Shown here in pieces: positions 11,179 to 21,793 of a DNA stretch of 64,000 nucleotides. The notes under the pieces were generated by a model. That model was not told where the DNA came from. It saw nothing but the letters and a program-made list of their open reading frames with translations, and made no database searches. This stretch comes from Hordeum vulgare subsp. vulgare (lineage: Eukaryota > Streptophyta > Magnoliopsida > Poales > Poaceae). Both the position numbers and the translations under genes were made by a program. Where the stretch lies: NCBI RefSeq assembly GCF_904849725.1, contig NC_058518.1, positions 417,391,081-417,455,080 on the forward strand. Direction: 5' to 3'. Positions within the stretch are counted from its first letter, which is position 1; every line of letters begins with the position of its first letter.

Positions 11179-12357
11179 TCACATGTCATACACCTCAGCT
11201 GCGTAGTCCTGAAGAACCGAGCTGGTTTCAGGGGTGAAGTCCCAGCAGTTCACAGGGGACTTGCCCTGGTCATAGCTCCACCAGTCCACGTCCCCTTGCT
11301 GCGTGACGGTCGTCGTCGCCGCCGCGCTGTAGATAAGTTCCTGAAGCTCGGCTTCGATGGTTACGATGTTGGAGTTGCCCGCGCTCGACGGCGAGGCCAG
11401 GCCGTCCGCGGTGGCTCTCGTCTCAAGCTGCTGCTGTCCGCCGAGGTGCTGATCGTTCAGAGAGCTGGACTGTCCCTGCTCAGCAGCTACTGTTACATCG
11501 AAGCTGCTGCTGCGGCTGCTGTTGCTGTTGCTGTGGGCCGTGGCGGCCATCTGATGATGGCTGCTAGGCTGCCACAGGTGCAAGGGGTTGCTGATGCTGC
11601 TGAGGGGGTTCTGCATTTCCTGCAGCTGCATGCAGAGCTGGATCCTCTCCATGGCCGACGCGCTCAGCGGCTGCTGCTCGCCGTCGTTGTTTGCGCCGTC
11701 CAGCTCGCCCTGGCGGTGTTGCTGCGTGCCTGTGCCGCGGTCCTTGCGGCGGCCGCCGAGGAGCCTCTTCTTGAGCTTGGTGTTCCAGTAGTTCTTGACG
11801 TCGTTGTCGGTCCTTCCTGGCAGCTGTGCGGCGATGATTGACCACCTGGTTGGTTCATTATGGCACACTGGATTAGCACACACATTTGTGTTGTGGTTTG
11901 TGGGGAGACATTACTTAGTGGGTTAGTCGGCTTGCTTGTGTATGTATGTACCTGCTTCCGATGCTAATGTAGAGCTTGCAGATGGTGCTGTCCTCCTCTG
12001 GGGTGAAGTCCCCGTGCTTTATGTTAGGCCTCAGGTAGTTCAGCCACCTCAGCCTGCAGCTCTTGCCGCATCTCTTCAGCCCTGCGCATATATACAAGCT
12101 TAGTTAATCACCAATGATTGATAATTCAGAAATGCCTGACAAATCTAATGATCTTCCGAGATGAGATCAAGCCGAGCAAAGCTGAGATGCATGGATGATG
12201 AATAGCTGGGAAGATAATTACCAATCTTGTGTGGCAGTGCAATCCAGTTGTTGCCGGTGCCACGCTCCTCAATGTAGGCCTTGAGCATCGCATCCTCCTC
12301 CGGTGACCATGGCCCCCTCTTCACCGTCGCCTTGTCACAGCACGGCGCCCTCCCCAT
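11179..12357 (-). CDS. R2R3-MYB transcription factor, RAX/MYB36-like (three exons)
   Basis: Exons on the minus strand are 12357-12222, 12081-11952 and 11845-11179, joining in frame to 310 residues. The 136- and 130-bp first exons are the standard R2R3-MYB gene structure. The protein starts [20 protein letters not shown], followed by an R2 repeat with three Trp helices ([18 protein letters not shown]) and an R3 repeat ending [20 protein letters not shown]. These residues place it in the group with Arabidopsis MYB36, MYB68, MYB84 and RAX1-3 (subgroup 14), nuclear factors that control axillary meristem formation or endodermal differentiation. The C-terminal 200 residues are rich in Gln, Ser and Ala with an acidic Trp-containing end ([10 protein letters not shown]), typical of an activation region. 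Which orthologue it is cannot be told from the DNA-binding domain alone. Confidence 0.93.
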
Positions 12358-12368
12358 CTCTTCTCCTC

Positions 12369-12395
12369 TGTGTGTGTGTGTGTGTGTGTGTGTGT
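12369..12395. repeat. (TG)n microsatellite in the MYB 5' leader
   Basis: An uninterrupted TG run of 13 to 14 units, 12 bp upstream of the MYB start codon. It reads as (CA)n in the transcript, so it should lie in the 5' UTR and vary in length between lines. Confidence 0.95.
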
Positions 12396-12479
12396 TGCCT
12401 TGCGATGCCTTGGGTTGTGTATGAGTCAGTCGGTTGAGTTGAGTTGGTTTGGTTGGGTGATGTGGTATGCGCGGGAGGG

Positions 12480-12486
12480 ATTTATA
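12480..12486 (-). promoter_or_regulatory. Putative TATA box of the MYB gene
   Basis: The minus strand reads TATAAAT within CTATAAATCCC, about 125 bp upstream of the MYB start codon. This would give a leader of roughly 90 bases that includes the CA repeat. It is the best TATA match in the interval; no transcription data are available. Confidence 0.6.
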
Positions 12487-12499
12487 GGAGCGGATGAGA

Positions 12500-13073
12500 G
12501 GGGTTTATAGAATATACGGGTATGGTTTGACTTGATGGTGATATGCGCTGCTCATGACATGACACCTGCCGGCTCTTCTCGTGTACTCCTACTTTGGAAC
12601 CCCTTTTGTTGTTACCTTGGCCGGCCACCTATGCTCTCCGTGCAGAATATCTCCGTAGCCACATAGCCGGTGCACAACACAGTTCAGCAGACGAGGCTGG
12701 TGTACGGTGTACCACCACCTGTACGTTGAAAACCAGCTCCTGTGAACGTAATTACATTTACAACTAGAAATAGGATGTAGGGTTTAGCGGGTGACCACTT
12801 GACCGCATCAACGGAACACGCGCACCCAGGGATAAGAATGAAATGCAATCTCCTCATTTCCTGCTTGTCTTCAAGCATCCTTGAGAATCGCCGACTCGCA
12901 AGGGGATATGCATGAGTATAACTGCTAATCATCCATTTTGGATAAATCCTTGACGCAACCCTAGCTCAGTGAATGAAAGGTGAAATCAACCATGGGTCCT
13001 CTTAAAGTGCAAGGGGTTAGATCCTCGATCAAGTGATCAAGTGATGTCTGCATGCCAAACTACCCCTTCACTT
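12500..13073. other. MYB upstream region, no gene seen
   Basis: Promoter-side intergenic sequence. No coding similarity, long open frame or terminal repeat is visible. The final 100 bp or so could be a degraded 5' part of the SINE that follows. Confidence 0.4.
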
Positions 13074-13230
13074 TGATGACTTCGTAAATCTTAAGATGAT
13101 ATGCCGGCTCAATCTCTCGAAGATGCTTATAGGGATAGGGTATGTATGCGCGTGGGTTCACAAGGATGAATATATGCGTCTTTATATAAACAATTGAGTC
13201 TGTACCGTGTTCAAAAGAAAAAAAAGGAAA
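13074..13230 (+). mobile_element. Au-type SINE, 3' part
   Basis: From gatgacttcgtaaatcttaa through gatgatatgccggctcaatc, the cttataggg and gtatgcgcgtg segments and gagtctgtaccgtgtt to an A-rich tail, this follows the 3' half of the Au SINE, first described in Aegilops umbellulata and widespread in grasses. The tRNA-like 5' part is not clearly recognisable. Recognition is from memory of the consensus. Confidence 0.75.
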
Positions 13231-15228
13231 ACTACCCCCTCTGTCGCTCCTTTTGGGCAATACCACAGGGAGACCCTTGTGCGGCCACCCCAACCCCTTC
13301 CTTCTCACCACTGTGAATCTGGTCTTTGATGGTTATGCATTGTTGTTGGTTATGTGCATAATATCTATGCACAGGATGGATATGTTTTTATTGTGTTTGT
13401 ATTCACTTGATACTTTATTTTGAGTCAATAAAATCTATCCTTTATCCAAAAATAATAATTCCACAGCATTGTGATATCATAAAGTTATCGTGTTACCTCT
13501 GCAAAAAAACACTCTTGATCCTACATGAAACTACAGATCAAATGAAACCAAGTTACTACTATGGAATCTCCATATACTCTAGAAAAAAGCACGAACATTA
13601 CAATCAAAAGTAACATGGGAGAGAGAAGTGCATAGCGTCACCAATAATGTACACCTACCAATACATGGGAAGGACAAGTGTACTCTACAATCCATATGCC
13701 GCGTAAAGAGATAACAATTCAAGCTTGTGACTCTAGACCAGTCCAAGTCCTACATGCAGTTATTTCTGTACTTCCCTCCTCTCAAGTCAAGAACCCTAAC
13801 TTCGGCTGGCTGGACCATGGTGGAAAGCAGGTACATACTACTAGGCTGACCTGCCAAAAAGTCCATGGGCAGTTGTAACTGACAATGCAGCCGCATCCTT
13901 CTGGCTGGTGTCATCCATTTTGACCCTCAAGAACAATACAATAGAAATAGCCACTTTCCGTCATGTCAATTCTTGCGTATGCAATCATACTGGGCTTAAA
14001 AATTCCTTCTCTTTTGCACACGTATGTGATCATGGGAGGCAGTGTTAGAATATTGTGTATGGAGCATGCAACTTTGTGTTTATGTTAGTAGATCATTGAC
14101 CTTGTGTGGTTTATGTAATTATGTTCTCCTTTTTTGCCGGACAAAACAAATGGTCATTGCATTGCATTGCATCTTGGGGTGGTTGGTCTTAGAGTGGGTT
14201 CTTGTTGTGTTCTGATCAAGATACAAGTAAAAGTTATCAAACTTCCAATCCTCCACCAGCCAGCAAAAAAAGTGAAAAACAAATAACTGTTCTAGTAGCT
14301 GCGCACTTGCTAGAGCTGAGCCACACTGTCTGTAGTACTGTTTGATCAAGCAGGGGTCGTCACTTGGAAGCATGTACACTTGTTCTGCATACCATCTGGT
14401 CTGAATCTTCTATCTGGTCAGAGCGAAGCAGGTCCAGGCATTAAGCGTGGGAGAGGTACGCTTTTGACCAAGTGTATGAAGTTGTTGCAGCTTCAGTGGC
14501 CGTAGTAGTATACTGGCATGTATCTTGCCAGCACAACAACAACGATCAATGGGGAAGAAAAATATCGCATGCCCAACCTTCTGCATGGCCAACTTGGGAC
14601 TGAGCGGATCCCAGATGGAACTTAAGTTAGTAGGAAAAGATGCAGCATCACAACTCTGCCATTAGTCTCCAAGCAGAAGCAGCTCACTTCATCTGACGAC
14701 CATGGAGTAGACTCACCTAAACAACTTGCAAAAACAAGGGCATCTAGGACCTCCACAAGACACTCTTGATTAATTAATCTAATTAATTAAGGCTATGCTG
14801 CCCTCTTGTTTAGTAATCTTTCCTCGGGGATAAGGTTGAGTTGACCACATTATTCGGGGATGTAAGATAAGCTTGAGTGGTGCTGTTGGCTCAGCAAGTT
14901 AACTGAACTTCAAGAGCTCTAGTGCAAATGAGCAATGGACTATTTTCTTGTCCTAGGAAAGTCATTGTGTATGCCTAATTGCCTCATGCCTTTTGACTAG
15001 TGTGTCCTTAATTGTTCTTTCTTTAGTTATGGATTATTGGCAATGTACTTGCATCTACGCGTGAATAGACCATGACATACTCCTGGATTTCTTCTGTCGG
15101 AGTATCTTGACTAAATTAGGTGATGTTGGAGGGGAAAGTAGTATTGTACTATGTCAACTTTAGTTTTGCTGCTCGTAAGAACATTACGGGCAAAGCGGTT
15201 GTTGCAAATTAAGTGTCATCAATTTATA
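13231..15228. other. Intergenic, no feature recognised
   Basis: AT-rich single-copy-looking sequence. Several short open frames exist but none resembles a known protein or has plausible splice context. Confidence 0.4.
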
Positions 15229-15375
15229 CTCCCTCCGTTTCTAAATATAATTCTTGTACTATAAACTACGTATAGATGTATATAAATATACTTTAAAATA
15301 TAGATTCACTCATTTTATTTCGTATATAATCCGTAGTGGAATCTCTAAAAAACTTATATTTGAAAAAGGAGGGAG
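15229..15375. mobile_element. Stowaway MITE (147 bp)
   Basis: Starts ctccctccgtttctaaatat, ends in tatatttgaaaaaggaggga plus g, and is bordered by TA on both sides. This is the canonical Triticeae Stowaway terminus. It is non-coding and was mobilised by mariner-type transposases. Confidence 0.92.
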
Positions 15376-15382
15376 TATATAC

Positions 15383-15469
15383 TAGCAGACTTTCATATGC
15401 CAGACTTTTTTCCAATAGAAACCCAGTTTCGTTTCTTAATTAGCAGACTTTCATATGCCAGACTTTTTT
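15383..15469. repeat. 58-bp partial tandem duplication
   Basis: A 29-bp block beginning tagcagactttcatatgcca occurs at 15,383 and again at 15,441, so 58 bp are duplicated 1.5 times. It begins 8 bp after the Stowaway MITE. Confidence 0.9.
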
Positions 15470-15574
15470 GCATGTACTTATAACGATATTCATTCTTATG
15501 AAACAACGAGATGCGCTTCTATCTCTATCAAGGTTCTCGAGCCTGGATGAGGATAGTACCACATCTTGGACACT

Positions 15575-16426
15575 ACACATAGTTTTGTAGGACAGTAACA
15601 AATTTCCTTTAAGTGGATGACCTAAGATTTATCAATCCGCGAGAGGTGCCATATGAAGGTGGTTCTCTCTCGGGCAACCCTGCAATCAAACACCAGAAAT
15701 CTCTGTGTCCCCAACACACACGATAGACGTGTCAATTGTATAGGTGCACTAGTTTGGCGAAGAGAGGGTGATATATGTGTAATATGGATGGTAGAAATAT
15801 ATTTTTATAATCTGAATAAAAAAACAAAAAGGTAGAAAGTAACAAAAGTAGATAAAAAGTGTATTGCAGTGCTTGAAAAGAAGTTCTAGGGTTCATACTT
15901 TCACAAGTGCCAACTGTCAGCATCATTAACATAATTAAACTACATGATAATCCCTCAACTTGTAGTAAAGAATCACTCCAATGTTTTTATTTCTACCGGA
16001 GAAAGTAGGATGAAATCACATAGGTAGCAAACCACCTCAAAGTTGTGTTTTCAATCAATCTATTGAACCACCCCAAAGTGCCACATATAGCCCTAGAGAT
16101 CATACTACGGCAACACGATATGATACTATCGTTCAACCTTTATGTCAACATTACCCTAATGTCACCCGGGTATCCACAACTTAATTACAAGACATGCATC
16201 AAGTGATCTCAAATCCAAAGTATTCTATCCAACCTAAAGAAACTTTAAAGAGAAAGACTCAAGTCACCATAAAAAGGATAGAGGGGGATGAACATCATAA
16301 TATTCAACTTTATTAATAAAGCTCGTGATACAATCAAGATGGTATACATCAAGAAATGAGATAGATAGATAGATATATATATATATAGAGAGAGAGAGAT
16401 CGAACACATAGCTATTAGTACACACC
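15575..16426 (-). repeat. Degenerate gypsy-type LTR fragment (outermost host element)
   Basis: On the minus strand this follows the 3' half of Triticeae gypsy LTRs of the Jeli/Latidu sort as I recall them: a GA/TA microsatellite, an aataaag-containing stretch, a segment with acactagtg-like and ttcgccaaactagtgcacct, then gttggggacac and caaatttgttactgtcctac-like blocks near its 3' end. It is broken at 16,427 by the large solo LTR and appears to resume at 58,415. Termini and target duplications were not identified. Confidence 0.5.
16359..16400. repeat. Compound microsatellite (GATA)n (TA)n (GA)n
   Basis: Runs of gata, ta and ga in direct succession within the old LTR fragment. Such compound runs vary greatly in length between accessions. 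Confidence 0.95.
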
Positions 16427-18708
16427 TGTCACATCTAAGATGCGACACTTTCCTTATTTGGGGGCGAGGTCTCAAAAGAGGAAAGGGTCGCATCTAAGCT
16501 TATCGCAAGTAGGATAGCATTGCCATTACATAACTAGAGAGATGAGTATTAAGATTCGGCTTACACTCGCCACATGCTAGATTACAATCCACAGAAGCAT
16601 TCATTATTCATACATAAGACAGGGCCCGACTACGGACAAGATAAATGTCATAACAATGCTATCCCGCCTTGCTAGGCACACGATCACGACCAAGCGTCTC
16701 TAATCCTCGGGGTACGTCACATATAGCCTTCCACTGGCCTCGTCAAACTCCCACCTCAGCTGAGTATCCTCGGGGACGTCTGCATCTGGAGTACCTATAC
16801 CTGTGGGTAGTTGTAGTAAACTGTGAGCCGCGAGGACTCCGCAATCTCATGACCTTGGTATCGAGTCTAACTAAGTTAATAGGTGAGGTTGGGGTAAATA
16901 TTTGAGTTTGCAGCATCCTAGGCATATATGATGGCTAACTTACGTAGAATAGAAATAAGTTATGATGGTCTACGAAAGACGGTCGAGATCTAAGAATCAT
17001 CACTAAGTGATCCTGAACACCTACTTACGACATTCATAACCCCACCGTGTTCTCGATCAGTGAAGGAGCTCTGAAAGAAACAGTCACGGCTACGCACACA
17101 GTTGTCAGGTTTTATTTAAGTTACTTTGAGTTATCTAGAACTAGATGTTAACAAAATATCCATGTTTGCCACATAACCGCGGCACGGCTTTCCGAAAGAT
17201 TTAACCCTGCACGGGTGATCCAACTAATCCATCACGAATTACCACAGACCACATAGTAATCCTCGACCACGAATCTCGTGATCTCGTCGGATTCCTTAGA
17301 GGAAAACCTCAACTCTGAGAAGACCCAAAGTCTCATCGGAATCCCAATGCACAAGATATATCGCTAAGGTATGACAAGTCCAGCAAGACCTCCCGACGTT
17401 TCGACGAACCTGATAGGAGCCGTGTATCTCGTTCTCAGGACACTACGGATAAGCGACGCGTACGATGGCCTCATAGAAATCACCCAAGTTGCCCTGGGTT
17501 GGCCCCGCGCAGTGCTCTAGTTTGGACCAACACTCATGAGTAGCACTGGCCCGGGGGGGTCATTAGATTCCTCGGGGTAGCTATTCTCTATGATTTTTAT
17601 TAAGTTGTTAGCAAATTAACACCAAAGTTGGGTCTTGCCAAACAAGTCTTACCACTAAACGATTTATCAACGGGGTCCCCATAACAACCCCGAACGTGTT
17701 AGGAGCGCTCAGTTATGGAATAAAACACCGGTAGCCGAAACTAAGGCGGCAACAGGAGAACAAATCACCCGGCAAAAGGCTAGGCCTTCCGCTATTTACC
17801 AAGTATATAGGTGCATTAATTAAATAGCATTTAATTAAGATGATATAAAATTGCCCATGTTATCACATGTACCAGCTGGCACCTACAACTAGCAACGCTA
17901 ATAAATTAGTGGTTGAGCAAGCCTAACTTAGCCAAACAATATTTGCTAGGAGGGGAGGTGTTTGAGGTTTCATGGCAATGTTTAATGGCCTATATATCAT
18001 GTGGTAGGCAGCGGAGACGTAATGATAGAAACGAATCAACTAAGCATAATGAAGCTAGAAACCATGTCAAGGTCACGGTCATCTTGCATGTGATTTCTTC
18101 AGAGTGGAAATGTTCCTGATCTTCTGCACGAACTCACCGGACTCCTCGAACTCATTTCCGAACCCAGTAGCTACCCAAAAGAAACAAGCAACAATTAAAC
18201 ACCAGCAATTGATAATGCAACAATCAATATGATGCATGGATGCACAACCCCTAATTATGCACATAAACAATCCTACACACATAAACATGTGCCACCTCAC
18301 CACAAAGTGACACTCGTGTAGAACTGCTCAACTCTGGAATCCAGTGCCAACATTGGATTCCTTGGGTTTTTCTACCCCAAAACCATATATCATACTGCTA
18401 TATATGCATGCATAAAAACACCACAAACAACAAAAGAAATACTACACGGGATCAAACTATACCTGTGTCAAGAACAAGAACTGTTCCTGAACCTGCCAAA
18501 TTTGGCATATGCCAGATTAGGCAATTCCCTCTTCTCGAATATTCCAGATTTGGAAATTCATCAAAACCAATAAAAACAACACACATATAAACAACAAGGG
18601 AGGGACCCACTGGTCATACTCATCAGGGTTCCCTAGAGCATGACATGTGGGCCCTGGACCCACCTGTCAGTGACACACTACAACATGGAATAATCATAGA
18701 GTAAAATG

Positions 18709-18749
18709 GGAGTAGTGGGGGTCGAACCCACTACCTCTCTACAACAAAC
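18709..18749 (-). repeat. tRNA-like T-arm half, separated from its D-arm half by the Athila insertion
   Basis: On the minus strand, gtggg-ttcgacc-cccac forms a perfect 5-bp T-stem and loop with a B-box (ggttcgacccc). Its partner is at 41,429-41,455, where the minus strand has gtagcccagtggttaggggc, a D-arm/A-box with a GCCC/GGGC stem. The 22.7-kb gypsy element inserted between the two arms. No complete cloverleaf with a proper anticodon stem could be drawn, so this is a tRNA-derived relic and not a tRNA gene. Confidence 0.55.
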
Positions 18750-18754
18750 ACTAC

Positions 18755-20192
18755 TGATAACACATAAGTATAGGGGATCGCAACAGTTTTCGAGGTAGAG
18801 TATTCAACCCAAATTTATTGATTCGACTCAAGGGGAAGCCAAAGAATATTCTCAAGTATTAGCAGTTGAGTTGTCAATTCAACCACACCTGAAAGATTTA
18901 GTGTCTGCAGCAAAGTATCAGTAGCAAGGTAGGGTGATAGCAGCAGTAGCAACAGTAACCAGTAGCAGCAAAGTAACAGCGGTAGCAGCAAAGTAACAGC
19001 GGTACCAACAGAGTAACAGTAGCAGCAGTGACAGCAGTAGCAGCAAAGTAACGTAGCAAGGACCAGTATTAAAAGACTCGTAGGCATTGGATCGGTGATG
19101 TATGATTATGCCGGATGTGATTCATCATGCAACAGTTATAACACGGAGAGATATGTAACTAGCTCCAGTACATCAATCTAATGTAGGCATGTATTCCGTA
19201 TATAGTCATACGTGCTTAGGGAAAAGAACTTGCATGACATCTATTGTCCATCCCTCCCGTGGCAGCGGGGTCCTAATGGAAACTACGGGATATTAAGGTT
19301 CTCCTTTTAATAAAGACCGGACCAACGCATTAACACTTGGTGAATACATGAACTCCTCATACTATGGTCATCTCCGGGAGTGGTTCCGGCTATTGTCACT
19401 CCGGGGTTGCCGGGTCATAACACATAGTAGGTGACTACAACTTGCAAGATAGGATCTAAAACACACATATATTGGCGACAACATAATAGGTTCAGATCTG
19501 AAATCATGGCACTCGGGCCCTAGTGACAAGCATTAAGCATGACAAAGTAGTAGCAACATCAATCTCAGAACATAGTGGATACTAGGGATCAATCCCCATC
19601 AAAACTAACTCGATTACATGATAGATCTCATCCAACCCATCACCGTCTAGCAAGCCTACGATGAGATTACTCACGAACAGTGAAGAGCATTATGGAGTTG
19701 GCGATGAAGGAAGGTTGATGATGACGATGGCGACAATTTCCCCTCTCCGGAGCCCAAAACGGACTCCAGATCTGCCCTCCAGATGAAGAACAGGAGGTGG
19801 TGGCGCCTCAGTATCGTAAAACGCGATGAACTCTTCTCCTTGATTTTTTTCCGGGCGAGACGGACTAAATAGAGCTGAGATTGGAGGCGATGGAGCGTCA
19901 TGGGCTGCACAAGCCTGCCAGACGCGACAGGGGGGTCGCGCCTGGTGGGCTTGTGGGCTCATGACTCCACTTACTCCGTTGATTCTTGCGCCAGTATTTT
20001 TCATTAATTCCAGAAAAATTCTCCGTAAATTTTCAGGTCATTCCGAGAACTAATATTTCTGCGCAAAAACAACACCATGGCAATTTTGCTGAAAACAGCG
20101 TTAGTCCGGGTTAGTTCCGTTCAAATCATGCAAATTAGAGTCCAAAACAAGGGCAAAAGAGTTCGGAAAGTACATACGACGGAGACGTATGA
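18755..20192 (-). repeat. 3' LTR of the Athila-like element
   Basis: 1,438 bp, closely similar to 40,044-41,428. Its terminal TG has mutated to TC (plus strand tatga, not tatca). It contains an AGCAGTAG-type minisatellite at about 18,940-19,060 that is longer than in the other LTR. It also keeps a stretch of about 38 bp near 20,105-20,145 that the 5' LTR lacks. Confidence 0.9.
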
Positions 20193-20206
20193 ACTCCCCC
20201 AAGCTT
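20193..20206 (-). other. Polypurine tract of the Athila-like element
   Basis: The minus strand reads aagcttgggggagt immediately before the 3' LTR. This is the usual plus-strand primer position of LTR retrotransposons and fixes the element's orientation. Confidence 0.8.
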
Positions 20207-20530
20207 AAAGTCTTGCTTGTCCTCAAGCAATTCAGTTGACAAACTGAAAGAGACAAAAGAAAAACTTTGACGAACTCTGTTTGATCTTGTTGTTGCAACT
20301 ATGTCTAACTCATATCCAGAGTTACAGCAAGATCACAAGCTAACCACATAAGCAAATGACATCTAGTTCTCACGGTAAACTCATATCAATGGCATAATCA
20401 ACTAGCGAGCAAATAATAATAAGTCTCGAACGTCAACACTTCAATCAAAACAATCATGAAGCAGTACGAATAGATGGTATCTCCCTAGCTCTTTCTCAGA
20501 CCGCAAAACATTAATGCAGAGCACCTTCAA
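20207..20530 (-). other. Athila-like 3' untranslated region
   Basis: Non-coding sequence between the polypurine tract and the CACTA insertion. Next to the tract it holds the minus-strand segment ttgcttgaggacaagcaaga, common before the 3' LTR in this group. No gene is visible. Confidence 0.6.
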
Positions 20531-21360
20531 CACTACTAGAAAAATGCCTATAGCTAATATGGCTACTAGTGACGCACCGTGCATGTGGTGCGCCAGTGCT
20601 ATATAGTAGTGGCGCACCAAATAATGGTGCGCCATTAGTAACAATATTACTAATGACACACCTACTCTCTGGTGCGCCATTAGTAAGTTAGGCCTGGCCC
20701 CCCACCCCTTGCCAAACTTAGTAGTGGCGCACCACAGGAAAGTGCGCCATTACTAGTTTTAACTAGTAATGGCGCACCATACCCACGGTGCGCCACTACT
20801 AATATTTTTTTTCAATTTTTTTTTCAAAACTAGTAATGGCGCACCACACCCAGGTGCGCCATTAGTAAAACTGTTTATCAATGGCGCATTTCTAACAGGT
20901 GCACCATTGGTAACCTGACCCCAGCGGTACTACCGCTACGTGGAGCGGTACTACCGCCAGGAGCCCATCTAACGTGGATTTGCTAGGGTTTTTAGGGCTG
21001 ACTCCAGGGGAGCGGTACTACCGCCAGGGGGAGCGGTACTACCGCCAGGAGCCCATCTAACGTGGCTTTGCTAGGGTTTTTAGGGCTGACTCCAGGGGAG
21101 CGGTACTACCGCGAGGAGCCCATCTAACATGGCTTTGCTAGGGTTTTTAGGGCTTTCTCCAGGGGAGTGGTACTACCGCGAGGGCTAGCGATACTACCGC
21201 TATGATCCGAGCGGTACTACCGCCAGGGATAGCGGTAGTACCGCTACCAATAGTTTTTTTAACTAGTAATGGCGCACCACTCCGTGGTGCGCCATTAGTA
21301 ACCCTAGTTACCAATGGCGCATGCCTCGGTGGTGCGCCATTGGTAACCTACGAGCACTAG
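20531..21360. repeat. Left sub-terminal repeats of the CACTA element
   Basis: Alternating inverted copies of tagtaatggcgcaccac and ggtgcgccattagtaa flank a tandem block at about 20,925-21,250. There a unit of about 70 bp (gagcggtactaccgccagga, then ctagggtttttagggctgac) is repeated three times. In the En/Spm family such sub-terminal motifs bind the element's regulatory protein. Confidence 0.85.
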
Positions 21361-21793
21361 ATATTTTTCCACACACTCACTTTCCCCACTTCATTCTCTC
21401 CACCTCTACCAATTAAGCAATAGTCTCGGCTGCCTCCTCCTCCTCACCTCATTTGCACCATAGATTCACCCAAATTAGGTGGTTAAATTTCCTTTTTTGA
21501 TAGGTAAGTAAGGGAAAGCTCTCTTTATGTTCTAGATCTACTTTTTTCTCCCTCTCCAATGTACACACTTTGGCCTAGATCTACGCGTATGTTTGTGGTG
21601 TTGCATATGTTTGTGTTTGCAGGTACCGGTATTTGAAATGCGATAGTTGCCAATATTTTGCCGGAATGTTGATTCATTTCCGTTTCGGCTAGAATTTGGC
21701 ACTATGCATATCTTTTTGGTCCTATTTTTAGGCAAAGTCATGCCAATTGTTTTTGGTTCTAAAATATCGTTTTGCTCTACCCCGCAGGCGACC

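Noticed and set aside
18815..19087. Cys/Leu-rich frame resembling a cysteine-rich peptide (also at 40,105-40,398)
   Set aside because: Produced by the AGCAGTAGC minisatellite in the Athila-like LTRs, present in both LTRs.
20930..21250. Regularly spaced repeats considered as a CRISPR-like array
   Set aside because: Units are tandem and palindromic without unique spacers, inside CACTA sub-terminal DNA of a plant genome.
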